This document shows, in pieces, positions 7,706 to 15,913 of a stretch of DNA of 64,000 bases (positions are counted from its first letter, which is position 1; every line of letters starts with the position of its first letter). Under the pieces are notes generated by a model. The model had not been told where the DNA came from and did not search any database. It saw only the letters and a list, made by a program, of their open reading frames with translations. A program made the translations under genes and the position numbers. Source of the DNA: Polyangiaceae bacterium (lineage in GTDB: Bacteria > Myxococcota_A > Polyangia > Polyangiales > Polyangiaceae); NCBI GenBank assembly GCA_020846005.1, contig JADLEQ010000081.1, positions 72,783-136,782 of the forward strand, in the 5' to 3' direction.

Positions 7706-10171
7706 GTGAGGCTCGGTCGAGGCTCTGTGGCGTCACTCGCGGCGCTCCTCGTGCCGCTCGCGGCGGTGCTCTCGCCGGTCGTGCCCAGCCGCGCCGCCGC
7801 GGCGGCCTGGCCGAGTCGCGGCGCGCAGCTCGAGCGCGCGATGAGCGGCGCCGACCCGCAGGCGCGGCTCGCGGCCGTCCGCGCAGCGGCGGGCGCCGGG
7901 CCCGCGAGCGCCAGGCGGATCCTCGCTCGGGCGATGCAGGACGAAGATCCGGCCGTGCGGCTCGAGGCGCTCGAGCTCGCGCGCGAGCTGCGCGTGGCGG
8001 AGGTCGAGGACGCCGCGGTGGCGTGGCTCGCGAGCGGGGACGTGTCGCTCCGCCGGGCCGCCGCGGAGCACTTCGCGCGGCGCGCGCACGCCGCGGCGGT
8101 GCCCGCGCTCGCCCGCGCCCTGGCCGATCCGGAGAGCGCCGTCCGCCTCGCCGCGGTGCGCGCCCTCGGGCGCTCCGGCGCCTCCACCGCCGTGGTCCCG
8201 CTCCTCGGTCGGCTCGACGATCCGGCCAATGAGGTGCGCGTCGCGGTGGTGGACGCGCTCGCGGCGCTGGGAGACGCCTCCGCCGCCGTCCCGCTGCTGG
8301 CGCGCCTCGTCGACTCCAGGGTCGAGGTGCGGGCCGCCGTCGCGCGCTCGCTCGGGCGGCTCGGCGAGCCGTCCGCGGTGCTCCCGCTGGTCGACGCGCT
8401 GGGCGACTCGGACGACGAGGTGCGAGCTGCCGCGGCGGAGTCGCTCGGGCGCCTCGGCGCCGCGACGACGGAGCCCGCGCTGACGCGCGCGCTCGGCGGG
8501 GCCTCGCCCCGGGTCGCGGCCGCCGTCGCGCACGCGCTCGGGCGGCTGGGCACCGCGCCCGCCGTGGCCGCGCTCGTGGAGCTCCTCGCCTCCACGGACG
8601 ACGGCTCCGTAGCGTACCAGGCGAGGGTAGCTCTCGCGCGCGCGCCGGCAGAGGCGGCGGCCCCGCTGCAGCGCTGCGTCGCCGCGGCCGTCCCGGCGCC
8701 GCACGCCCGCCGCTGCGCGATCGCGCTGGAGGAGCTGCGCGTCGCGAGCGCCGCGCCGCTGCTCGTCGAGGCGGTGCGTGGCGGTCGCTTCGAGCCCGAG
8801 GCGCTGAGCGCGCTCGCCGCGATCGGGGATCCGGCGGCGCTCGGCGCGGTGCTCGAGCGGCTGGCAGACGACCGCGCGGCCGTGCGCCACGCAGCGATCG
8901 AGGCGGCGGCGCGGCTCCTCGATCCGAGCGAGCCGGACGGGCGGGCCGTCGAGCCCCTCGCGGCCGCGCTCCGCGTCCGGGGTCGCGGCCTCGACGAGCG
9001 AGAGGCGCTGGTCGTCGCGCTCGGGAGGACGGGCGCGCCGCGGGCCGCCGCCGTGCTCGATCCGTTCGCCCGCGAGGGGCGCTCACCGCGGCTGCGGCTC
9101 GCCGCGATCGAGGCGCTGGGCGTGTTGGGGGCCGCCGGCCGGGTGCCGGCGATCGATCGGGCGCTCACGGATCCCGACCCCGCGGTGCGCCTCGCTGCCG
9201 GCGTCGCGCTTGGCCGGAGCGGCGCGGCGGCGGACGCCCGGCGCTGGCTCGATCTCGCAGCGCGGGGCGCGGCCGATCGGGGCGCCGTCGCGCTCGCGGT
9301 GGCCGGGATCCTCGCGCGCGTGGACGCGCCCGAGGTCGTGGACCTCGTGGAGCGCGCCGCGCGGCTGGGGCACGGCGGGGAGCGCGATGCCTGGATCGAC
9401 GCGCTGTCTCGCGCCCGCGGAGCGCTCGCGCCGCTCACGCGGCTGCTCACCACCGATCCCGCGGATCGCGCCAAGGTGGCCGAGGCGCTCGCGACGCGGC
9501 CGGGCTCGGCCGGGCTGCTCGTCCGCCTCGCCCGCGATCGCGATCCGGCGGTCCGCGCGAACGCCGTCTGGGCCTTGGGTGTCGCCGGCGGCGCGGAGCA
9601 GCTCGGCGCGCTCGCCGCGGCGATCGGCGATCGCGATCTCGCGGTGTCCGGGAGCGCGGTCGCGGCGCTGGGGCGCGCGGCGGCGCGTCTCGGGCGCGAC
9701 GAGCGCGCCCGGCTGTGCCGGCTCATCGGCGATCCCCGCCCCTACGTGCGGGTGAACGCGCTCGCCGCGCTCGCCGCGCTGGGGCGCCGCTGCGACGGTG
9801 GCCCGGAGCTGCGAGCGCTCCGCGAGGAGGAGCTCGACGAGGTGCGAGCCGCCGCGGCGCGGCTGGTCGTGCTGGTGCCGGGCGACCGCCGCGCCGACGA
9901 GGCCGCGCTCGAGGCGGCGGGGTTCGAGCGCCCGGCGGAGCGCGTCCGGCTCGCACGACCCGCGGCATCCGGCGCGCCCAGGGGGGAGTCCGTGTGGATC
10001 CACGTGGTCCCCGCCGGGGAGAGCGAGCCGGAGCCACGCGCGGCGTTCGCGCTGATCTCAGCGGAGGGCTACGCGCGGCTCGGGCGCGCGGATCGGCGGG
10101 GCGTCGTCGTCGCCCATGAGGGGACCGCCGGCGCGCTCCGCCTGGGCGTCCCTGCGGCGTTCCTCCGCTGA
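7706..10171 (+). CDS. Exported HEAT-repeat (PBS lyase-like) solenoid protein
   Basis: 821 residues from GTG. A long hydrophobic signal (LAALLVPLAAVLSPVVPSRAAAA) precedes about 20 HEAT/PBS-lyase-like repeats of roughly 31 residues with the recurring pattern ALGRLG..AVP.L...L.D....VR.AA. The array covers nearly the whole chain. The last 110 residues are different: they contain GESVWIHVVPAGE and end RLGVPAAFLR, perhaps a small beta cap. Such solenoids are scaffolds; no enzyme motif is seen. It follows the VWA/GATase-like gene by 72 bp on the same strand and may belong to the same envelope complex (inference). The repeat DNA is divergent enough that it should not be a slippage hot spot. Confidence 0.85.
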   Translation: MRLGRGSVASLAALLVPLAAVLSPVVPSRAAAAAWPSRGAQLERAMSGADPQARLAAVRAAAGAGPASARRILARAMQDEDPAVRLEALELARELRVAEVEDAAVAWLASGDVSLRRAAAEHFARRAHAAAVPALARALADPESAVRLAAVRALGRSGASTAVVPLLGRLDDPANEVRVAVVDALAALGDASAAVPLLARLVDSRVEVRAAVARSLGRLGEPSAVLPLVDALGDSDDEVRAAAAESLGRLGAATTEPALTRALGGASPRVAAAVAHALGRLGTAPAVAALVELLASTDDGSVAYQARVALARAPAEAAAPLQRCVAAAVPAPHARRCAIALEELRVASAAPLLVEAVRGGRFEPEALSALAAIGDPAALGAVLERLADDRAAVRHAAIEAAARLLDPSEPDGRAVEPLAAALRVRGRGLDEREALVVALGRTGAPRAAAVLDPFAREGRSPRLRLAAIEALGVLGAAGRVPAIDRALTDPDPAVRLAAGVALGRSGAAADARRWLDLAARGAADRGAVALAVAGILARVDAPEVVDLVERAARLGHGGERDAWIDALSRARGALAPLTRLLTTDPADRAKVAEALATRPGSAGLLVRLARDRDPAVRANAVWALGVAGGAEQLGALAAAIGDRDLAVSGSAVAALGRAAARLGRDERARLCRLIGDPRPYVRVNALAALAALGRRCDGGPELRALREEELDEVRAAAARLVVLVPGDRRADEAALEAAGFERPAERVRLARPAASGAPRGESVWIHVVPAGESEPEPRAAFALISAEGYARLGRADRRGVVVAHEGTAGALRLGVPAAFLR

Positions 10172-10202
10172 GCCCCGGCGGCGGGCGCGGCGTGCGCTCC
10201 GC

Positions 10203-11477
10203 TCAACCGCCTCGCGCGGCGCAGCGCATGGCGCACTGCAGGTCGCCGGGCTTGCAGCCGCACGCGGACTTCGGCTTCGACGTCGCCGCGGGCGGCGGCG
10301 CGGCGGCCGGCGCGGCGGGCTTGGTCTCGCCGGCCGCCGGTCGCTTGGTGGCGGCGGCGCCCGCGGCGGGCTTGGCGCCGGCGGCGGCCTTCTTCTCGTC
10401 GGGTGGCGGCTCGGTGGCGCCGGTGCCCGTCGCGGGCGGCGTGGCGCCGACGGTGTCCACTGGCGCCGCCGTGGCAGGCGCCGCCGCGGTCGGCGTGGCC
10501 GGCGGCGCGGCCGCCGTCGCGACCGGCGCCGCGGGGGGCGCCTTGCCGGAGGTGGCGACGAGCGCGCCGGCGATCGCGATCGCCGCGACCGCGATCCCGC
10601 CACCGACGTACAGGCCCATCTTGCTGCTCTTCTGCGGGGCGTTGGCTTGCGCGTCGGAGGCCCCACCCCCGAGCGGCGGCGCGAGCCCGAGCGGCGCGGC
10701 CATGCCGAGCGGCGCGATGCCGAGCGGCGCGCCGGCGCCGAGCGGCGAAGCCGACGCCTCCTCGGGCTTCGTCGCGGTGAGCGCCTTCAGGTCGATCAGG
10801 CCCGAGTCCTCGCGCGACGCGGTGGTCGCGCCGCTCGCCTTGGGCGGGTCGGCGGCCTTCGTGAGCGCGGAGAGCGAGAACAACACGCTCGACTCGTTGC
10901 GCGCACCGGTCGCCGCGGCCGCGGGCTCGCTCGCCGCGCTGGTCGCCACGTCGCTCTCGCTCCCGGCCTTGTCGATGCCGCCGAAGAGGTCGGCGGTCGA
11001 CCCGCGGCCGCCGCTCCGCGCGGCGGGTTTCGCGGCCTCCGGCGCCGATCCGAACAGCCCGGCGCCGGCCGGGACCGCGAACGGATCGGGCTTGGCGGCG
11101 GCGGAGGGCGACGAGCCCACGGCGGCCAGGATCTCCGGGACCTCGGAGATGGGCTTCCAGTCGCCCATGCCGTCCGTCCAGACGAAGGTCTCCGCGGTGA
11201 TCTGGCCCGCGCGGTACGCGGCCGCGACGTCGGCGAGCGACAGCGAGCGCTGGTCGTTGTCTCCGAAGTCGACCGAGTACTCGCCCGCTGCTGCTGGGGA
11301 CGACTCCTCGGCGCCGCCCGCCCCTGCCTCGCCAGCGTGCACGTGCGGTGGGTTCACCTTGCCGTCGATGACGATCGTGGTGCCGCACTTCCGGCAGCGG
11401 ATCTTCGCCAGCCGGTCGTTCACCTTCTCGTCGGCGATCGAGTACTTGGCGGCGCACGAGGGGCAGGAGATCTTCAC
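10203..11477 (-). CDS. MJ0042 zinc-ribbon / GYF_2 single-pass membrane protein
   Basis: 424 residues from ATG. Residues 1-36 form a zinc ribbon of the MJ0042 type (CPSC at 5-8 and CRKC at 28-31). Residues about 65-115 are a GYF_2 domain (SLSLADVAAAYRAGQI...VWTDGMGDWKPISEV). A long Ala/Pro/Ser-rich linker contains repeated PLG units (10660-10760). A single transmembrane helix (LYVGGGIAVAAIAIAGALV) is followed by a Pro/Ala-rich external tail ending in a Cys cluster CGCKPGDLQCAMRC. The order zinc ribbon-linker-GYF-helix is like the cytoplasmic part of the Myxococcus gliding protein GltJ, where these modules bind MglA. This protein lacks an obvious TonB-like C-terminus, so orthology is not claimed. 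It is convergent with the HEAT-repeat gene. Confidence 0.85.
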   Translation of the reverse strand: MKISCPSCAAKYSIADEKVNDRLAKIRCRKCGTTIVIDGKVNPPHVHAGEAGAGGAEESSPAAAGEYSVDFGDNDQRSLSLADVAAAYRAGQITAETFVWTDGMGDWKPISEVPEILAAVGSSPSAAAKPDPFAVPAGAGLFGSAPEAAKPAARSGGRGSTADLFGGIDKAGSESDVATSAASEPAAAATGARNESSVLFSLSALTKAADPPKASGATTASREDSGLIDLKALTATKPEEASASPLGAGAPLGIAPLGMAAPLGLAPPLGGGASDAQANAPQKSSKMGLYVGGGIAVAAIAIAGALVATSGKAPPAAPVATAAAPPATPTAAAPATAAPVDTVGATPPATGTGATEPPPDEKKAAAGAKPAAGAAATKRPAAGETKPAAPAAAPPPAATSKPKSACGCKPGDLQCAMRCAARGG

Positions 11478-11814
11478 GGTCGGCCTTCCTCCAGCCCGTC
11501 CGGGGCGACGGGCTCGTGGTCTGTGGGTGGGTGGGAGTACCTACGTTCGAGGGGGGCTGCTCGGTTCAGGAGCCCGCCGCCGAGGCGGATTCGAGGGGTC
11601 GACAAGGTACCACGAATTCCGCCCGCGGCGGTAGATCTGCGCGCGCTTCGGCCGGGCCGGCGCCGCCGCACGCCTCGGGTCGGCCCCGCCGCGCGCGGCC
11701 GGTTGCGATCGGGGGCCGGTTCTCGTAGAGATCTCCGCGCATCGGGGACCGATCGATGGCTTCGACCCTCCGCCCGCGCTGCGCTTGGCCTCCCGCCCAC
11801 GACCGGGGCCGCGG
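11478..11814. other. Non-coding gap between divergent genes
   Basis: About 337 bp between the divergent zinc-ribbon/GYF and deoC genes. It must hold both promoters. I see no RNA gene, no clear terminator and no well-matched -35/-10 pair. The stretch 11590-11630 is slightly richer in A and T (ACAAGGTACCACGAATTCC) and is the best place to look for start sites. No convincing ORF is present on either strand; the open frames here are Arg/Pro-rich. Confidence 0.5.
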
Positions 11815-12750
11815 GTGAGCGCGGCGGACGCCGCCGGGGCGGCCGCGCGGGGCCTGCTGCCACCGCTCGGCGCGTCGCCGCCGGTCGAGCGGGTGGCCGC
11901 GGAGGAGCGCGCCGCGGCCCTCGGGCGGCGTAGCTTGAAGCGCGCGGCCAAGGTCGCTGGCCTCCGCCTCGCCGTCCGCTGCATGGACCTCACCACGCTC
12001 GAGGGCGCCGACACGCCGGCGCGGGTCGCGGCGCTGTGTCGCAAGGCGATCGCCCCCGGGGGCGCCGCGTCGGACGTGCCGTCCGTCGCCGCGGTCTGCG
12101 TGTACCCCTCGTTGGTCGGCGCCGCGCGGCGCGCGCTGGCGGGGTCGGCCGTGCGCGTCGCCAGCGTCGCGGCGGGGTTCCCGAGCGGGCTCACGCCGCT
12201 CGCCACTCGCGTCGACGAGGCGCGTCGCGCCGTCGACGCCGGGGCGGACGAGATCGACATGGTGATCGACCGCGGCGCCTTCCTCGCCGGGGAGCAGGAG
12301 CGGGTGGGGGACGAGATCGAGCTGGTGAAGGAGGCGTGCGGCGCCGCGCGCCTCAAGGTGATCCTCGAGACGGGCGAGCTCGGCACCTTCTCGAACGTCC
12401 GCCGCGCCAGCGACGTCGCGCTCCACGCCGGCGCGGACTTCCTCAAGACCTCCACCGGCAAGATCCAGCCCGCGGCGACGCCCGGCGTGAGCCTCGTCCT
12501 GCTCGAGGCGATCCGCGACTTCTACTTCCGGACGGGGCGCCGCGTGGGGATGAAGCCGGCCGGGGGGATCCGCACCGCGCGGCAGGCGCTCCACCACCTC
12601 GTGCTCGTCAAGGAGACGCTCGGCGACGCCTGGCTCGATCCGGAGCTCTATCGACTGGGCGCGTCGACGTTGCTCGACGACGTGCTCCTGCAGCTCGAGA
12701 AGGAGCGGACCGGCGCGTACGGCTCGCTCGAGTACCTGCCCGCCGACTGA
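11815..12750 (+). CDS. deoC: Deoxyribose-phosphate aldolase
   Basis: About 311 residues. I use the GTG at 11815; a TTG at 11785 in the same frame would add 10 residues. The TIM-barrel has all DERA signatures: RCMDLTTLEG at strand 1, VCVYPSLV, DEIDMVID with the catalytic Asp, DFLKTSTGK with the Schiff-base Lys, and MKPAGGIRT with the second Lys. It splits 2-deoxyribose-5-phosphate into glyceraldehyde-3-phosphate and acetaldehyde in the cytoplasm. The length is above the usual 220-260 because of an N-terminal extension of about 55 residues typical of eukaryote-like DERAs. It is followed by two aldehyde dehydrogenase-type genes, so the acetaldehyde is probably oxidised by the neighbour. Confidence 0.95.
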   Translation: MSAADAAGAAARGLLPPLGASPPVERVAAEERAAALGRRSLKRAAKVAGLRLAVRCMDLTTLEGADTPARVAALCRKAIAPGGAASDVPSVAAVCVYPSLVGAARRALAGSAVRVASVAAGFPSGLTPLATRVDEARRAVDAGADEIDMVIDRGAFLAGEQERVGDEIELVKEACGAARLKVILETGELGTFSNVRRASDVALHAGADFLKTSTGKIQPAATPGVSLVLLEAIRDFYFRTGRRVGMKPAGGIRTARQALHHLVLVKETLGDAWLDPELYRLGASTLLDDVLLQLEKERTGAYGSLEYLPAD

Positions 12751-12767
12751 CCCCACGAGGAGACCCC

Positions 12768-12902
12768 GTGCACGCGCCCCTCCCGATCCCCCGCGCTCCG
12801 ATCGCCGGAGCCGGCGTCGCGCCGGCCGATCGCCGCGGCGCCCGACCCGCGCGGCGCCGAGGCGAGCCGCGAGCCGCGCGCCCAGTGGGAGGCGCGTGCT
12901 GA
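12768..12902 (+). CDS. Possible 44-residue leader ORF coupled to the ALDH start
   Basis: A short frame begins with GTG at 12768, five bases after a near-perfect ribosome-binding site (GAGGAG), and ends with TGA at 12900-12902, so it overlaps the ALDH start (GTG 12896) by 7 bp. The peptide is Pro/Ala/Arg-rich with no recognisable motif. The strong site and the overlap suggest translational coupling or a relic of the original ALDH start after a frameshift. It may equally be chance, since this composition keeps frames open. Confidence 0.3.
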   Translation: MHAPLPIPRAPIAGAGVAPADRRGARPARRRGEPRAARPVGGAC

Positions 12903-14413
12903 AGCTCATCGAGGGCGGCGGGGCGTCGCAGGACCGCCGGAGCGGCGAGCGGCGCCTCGAGTTCGGCGATCGCTGGCCGTACGAGCCGTCGCCGGAGGCG
13001 ATCGATCGCGCCGGCCTCCGGGATCGCTGGGACGCCTTCATCGACGGTCGCTTCGTCCCGCCGGCGGAGGGCGGGTACGCCGCCGATCTCTGCCCCGCCA
13101 CGGCCGAGCCCTTCGCCGCGGTCGCCGAGTCGACGGCGGCCGACGTCGACTCGGCCGTCGCCGCCGCGCGGCGTGCGTTCGAGGGCGCGTGGGGGCGACT
13201 CGCGCCGCTCGAGCGTGGCAAGCACCTGTTCCGGCTCGCGCGCGCGGTGCAGGAGCGCGCCCGAGAGCTGGCGGTGCTGGAGACCCTCGACTCGGGGAAG
13301 CCGATCCAGGCGTCGCGCGATTTCGACCTCCCGCTCGTGGCCTCGCACCTCTTTCATCACGCGGGGTGGGCCGACAAGCTCGAGTGGGCGTTCCACGGCC
13401 GCACGCCGCGCCCGCTCGGGGTCGCGGCCCAGGTGATGCCCTGGAACTTCCCGCTGCTGATGGCCGCGTGGAAGATCGCGCCCGCGCTCGCCTGCGGCAA
13501 CACCGTGGTCCTCAAGCCCGCGGAGACCACGCCCCTCTCGGCGCTGCGGCTCGCCGAGATCGCGAGCGAGGTGGGGTTCCCTCCTGGGGTAGTGAACGTG
13601 GTGCCGGGAGGGCCCTCGGTCGGAGCCGCGCTGGTCACTCACCGAGGAGTCGACCAGGTGGCGTTCACCGGGTCGACCGAGGTCGGCAAGGTCATCCGTC
13701 GTGCGGTGGCCGGCAGCGGCAAGCGCCTGCTCCTGGAGCTCGGCGGTCCGTCCGCGCACCTGGTCTTCGCCGACGCGCCGCTCGACCAGGCCGTCGAGGG
13801 CGTGATCGCCGGCGCGTTCTTCCACCAGGGCCAGGTGTGCTGTGCCGGCGCGCGCCTGCTGGTCGAGGAGAGCGTCCACGACGTGTTCGTGGCCAAGCTC
13901 CGCGATCGGATGGAGACGCTCCGGGTCGGCGACCCGCTCGACAAGAACACCGACCTCGGCCCCGTCGGCTCGGCCGCGCAGCTGGCCCGCGTCCGGGAGC
14001 TCGTCGCCAGCGCCGAGGCGGAGGGCGCCGCCCGCTACTCCGTCGCGCGCGAGCTGCCGGCCCGCGGCTGGTACGTCGCGCCCACCCTCTTCACGGGCGT
14101 CGCGCTCGCCCACCGGATCGCGCGGGAGGAGATCTTCGGCCCCGTCCTCGCCGTGCTGACCTTCAGGACGGACACCGAAGCGGTGCGCAAGGCCAACGCC
14201 ACGAGCAGCGGTCTCGCCGCGGGGGTGTGGACGAGCCACCCGGGCCGCCTGCTGGAGCTCGCGCGCGGGCTGGAGGCGGGCGTCGTCTGGGCCAACAGCT
14301 ACCACCGCTTCGATCCGACCTCGCCCTTCGGGGGCTGCAAGGAGAGCGGCCTCGGGCGCGAAGGGGGGCGGCAGGGGCTCGCCGCGTATGTACGGCTCGA
14401 GGAGGACGCATGA
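12896..14413 (+). CDS. NAD(P)-dependent aldehyde dehydrogenase
   Basis: 505 residues from GTG with GGGAGG five bases upstream. A complete ALDH: the oxyanion Asn in MPWNFPLL, cofactor-binding VLKPAETTPLSAL and FTGSTEVGK, catalytic Glu in LELGG, nucleophile in GQVCCAG (the usual G-Q-x-C site), and the C-terminal EEIFGPVLAVLTF and SPFGGCKESGLGRE oligomerisation motif. Together with the upstream deoC it probably oxidises acetaldehyde from deoxyribose-5-phosphate to acetate, generating NADH. The specificity is inferred from context. The first 40 residues are an extension not needed for the fold. The stop overlaps the start of the next ALDH-like gene by 4 bp (ATGA). Confidence 0.95.
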   Translation: MLKLIEGGGASQDRRSGERRLEFGDRWPYEPSPEAIDRAGLRDRWDAFIDGRFVPPAEGGYAADLCPATAEPFAAVAESTAADVDSAVAAARRAFEGAWGRLAPLERGKHLFRLARAVQERARELAVLETLDSGKPIQASRDFDLPLVASHLFHHAGWADKLEWAFHGRTPRPLGVAAQVMPWNFPLLMAAWKIAPALACGNTVVLKPAETTPLSALRLAEIASEVGFPPGVVNVVPGGPSVGAALVTHRGVDQVAFTGSTEVGKVIRRAVAGSGKRLLLELGGPSAHLVFADAPLDQAVEGVIAGAFFHQGQVCCAGARLLVEESVHDVFVAKLRDRMETLRVGDPLDKNTDLGPVGSAAQLARVRELVASAEAEGAARYSVARELPARGWYVAPTLFTGVALAHRIAREEIFGPVLAVLTFRTDTEAVRKANATSSGLAAGVWTSHPGRLLELARGLEAGVVWANSYHRFDPTSPFGGCKESGLGREGGRQGLAAYVRLEEDA

Positions 14414-15309
14414 CGGAGCGGCCCCGCGAGGACGGCCCGCCGAGGCGTTCGGAGCCCGAGGCCGCGCGGGTCGGGATCCGCAAGACGTGGAAGCTGTTCG
14501 TCGGTGGCGCCTTCGTGCGGGGTGAGTCGGGGCGCTACCGGCCGCTCGGCGGCGGTGAGACGTGCCCGCTCGCGTCGCGAAAGGACCTCCGAGACGCCGT
14601 CCGAGCTGCCGCGGAGGCGAGCGCGAGGTGGTCGCGGACGAGCGCGCTCCTGCGCGGGCAGATCCTCTACCGGCTGGCGGAGGTCCTGGAGGCGCGCCGA
14701 GCCGAGCTGTCGGCGCAGCTGGCGGCCGGCGGCGCGCCCGCCCCGCCGCGTGAGCTGGACCTCGCGATCGATCGGGTCGTGAGCTTCGCCGGGTGGGCGG
14801 ACAAGCTCTCGCTGCTCGCGAGCACGGTGAACCCCGTCGCCGGTCCCTATCTGTCGGTGAGCCAGCCGGAGCCCATCGGGGTCGTCGGCCTCGTCGCGCC
14901 AGGGCGGCCGGCGCTCCTCGGGCTGGTCGGCACGCTGTGTCCGCTGATCGCCGCGGGCAACGTCGCGGTCGTGGTCGCGGGCGAGCCCGATCCGCGCACG
15001 GCGCTCGCCTTCGCCGAGTGCGTCGCGACGAGCGACGTCCCGCCGGGCGTCGTGCAGGTGCTGACGGGCGACCGCGCCGAGCTCGTCCCCGTCCTCGCCC
15101 GGCACCTCGGCGTGCGGGGGCTCGACGTGTGGGACGCCAGCGAGGCAGACGCGCGGGAGCTCGAGCAGCTCGCCGCCGACGGCATGAAGCGGGTCGCGTT
15201 CCGGAGCTGGGCGGTGAGCGCGTTCGAGGACGCGCGGCGCGCGTCCTCGCCAGCGATGCTGGAGCGGTTCGTGGAGACGAAGACGCTCTGGCACCCGCTC
15301 GGGGCGTGA
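14410..15309 (+). CDS. Truncated aldehyde-dehydrogenase-like protein without catalytic domain
   Basis: 299 residues from ATG overlapping the ALDH stop (ATGA). It aligns with the N-terminal NAD-binding half of ALDHs: WKLFVGGAFVRGESG, then helix-rich sequence with FAGWADKLSLLAS, and EPIGVVGLVAPGRPALLGLV followed by PLIAAGNVAVVVAGE. The oxyanion position (PWN in active enzymes) reads APGRP. The frame then passes through DVPPGVVQVLTG and jumps to a C-terminal segment ending ETKTLWHPLG, which looks like the tail of larger ALDH-like proteins. The catalytic Cys and general-base Glu segments are absent. It is intact as an ORF and coupled, so it is likely a pseudoenzyme subunit or regulator of the upstream ALDH rather than a decaying gene. 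Confidence 0.85.
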   Translation: MTERPREDGPPRRSEPEAARVGIRKTWKLFVGGAFVRGESGRYRPLGGGETCPLASRKDLRDAVRAAAEASARWSRTSALLRGQILYRLAEVLEARRAELSAQLAAGGAPAPPRELDLAIDRVVSFAGWADKLSLLASTVNPVAGPYLSVSQPEPIGVVGLVAPGRPALLGLVGTLCPLIAAGNVAVVVAGEPDPRTALAFAECVATSDVPPGVVQVLTGDRAELVPVLARHLGVRGLDVWDASEADARELEQLAADGMKRVAFRSWAVSAFEDARRASSPAMLERFVETKTLWHPLGA

Positions 15310-15364
15310 GGGCGGAGCGCGCTCGGATCGCCGGGCTCCCGGCAGGGCTCACGCGCCCGCGAGA

Positions 15365-15913
15365 TCAGTCGCCGGAGGCGAACAGCGCGAGGTCGAGCGC
15401 GTCGATGCGCTCGTCGAGGTCCGGCGTCGCGCCCCCTTCGTAGTGCCGGGCCATCTTCAGCTCGCGCATCGCCCCGGCGAGATCGCCCTGGTCGATGAGC
15501 TCCTCGGCGCGGCGCGCGCGCTGGCGGGCGGCCGGGGACTCAACCAGCTCTTCGAGCGCGCGGCGACCGGTGACGCTCGCGTTCGCGGCTGGGACCTCAC
15601 GGGCGCCCAGGCGGAGCTGGCCGCGGGACAGCGCGAAATCGTACCGCTGGCGCGCCGCCGGATCCGACAGGACGCGGTAGGCCTCCGCGCCGCGCTGGAA
15701 CACGCGCCGCGCGGCGCCGCGCACGCTCTCTTCGGCGCCGAGGTGCGCGTCCGGGTGGAACGCACGAGCGAACTCGTGAAACGCCGCCTGGATCGCGCCC
15801 TCGTCCGCGATCTCGAGCACGCCCAGCAGCTCGTAGTAGTTCGACTCGTCGAGCACCTCGTCCCAGTCGAACACGCGGTGACGCTCGGCGCCCATGGGCG
15901 ATCCCGGCCTCAC
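15365..15913 (-). CDS. J-domain (DnaJ-like) co-chaperone
   Basis: 182 residues from a GTG that overlaps the Hsp70 stop by 4 bp; an ATG at 15895 is an alternative. The J-domain spans about residues 22-90: YYELLGV, then the essential HPD in FHPDAH, and AYRVLSDPAARQRYD. The G/F-rich and zinc-finger regions of classical DnaJ are absent. The C-terminal 80 residues form a helical segment (RRAEELIDQGDLAGAMRELKMA) reminiscent of a TPR hairpin. J proteins deliver substrates to and stimulate ATP hydrolysis by Hsp70; the tight coupling makes the preceding unusual Hsp70 its likely partner. Confidence 0.9.
   Translation of the reverse strand: MRPGSPMGAERHRVFDWDEVLDESNYYELLGVLEIADEGAIQAAFHEFARAFHPDAHLGAEESVRGAARRVFQRGAEAYRVLSDPAARQRYDFALSRGQLRLGAREVPAANASVTGRRALEELVESPAARQRARRAEELIDQGDLAGAMRELKMARHYEGGATPDLDERIDALDLALFASGD

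Noticed and set aside
14410-15309. Treating the ALDH-like gene as a pseudogene
   Set aside because: It has an intact frame, a good overlapping start and no frameshift; a functional pseudoenzyme is more likely.
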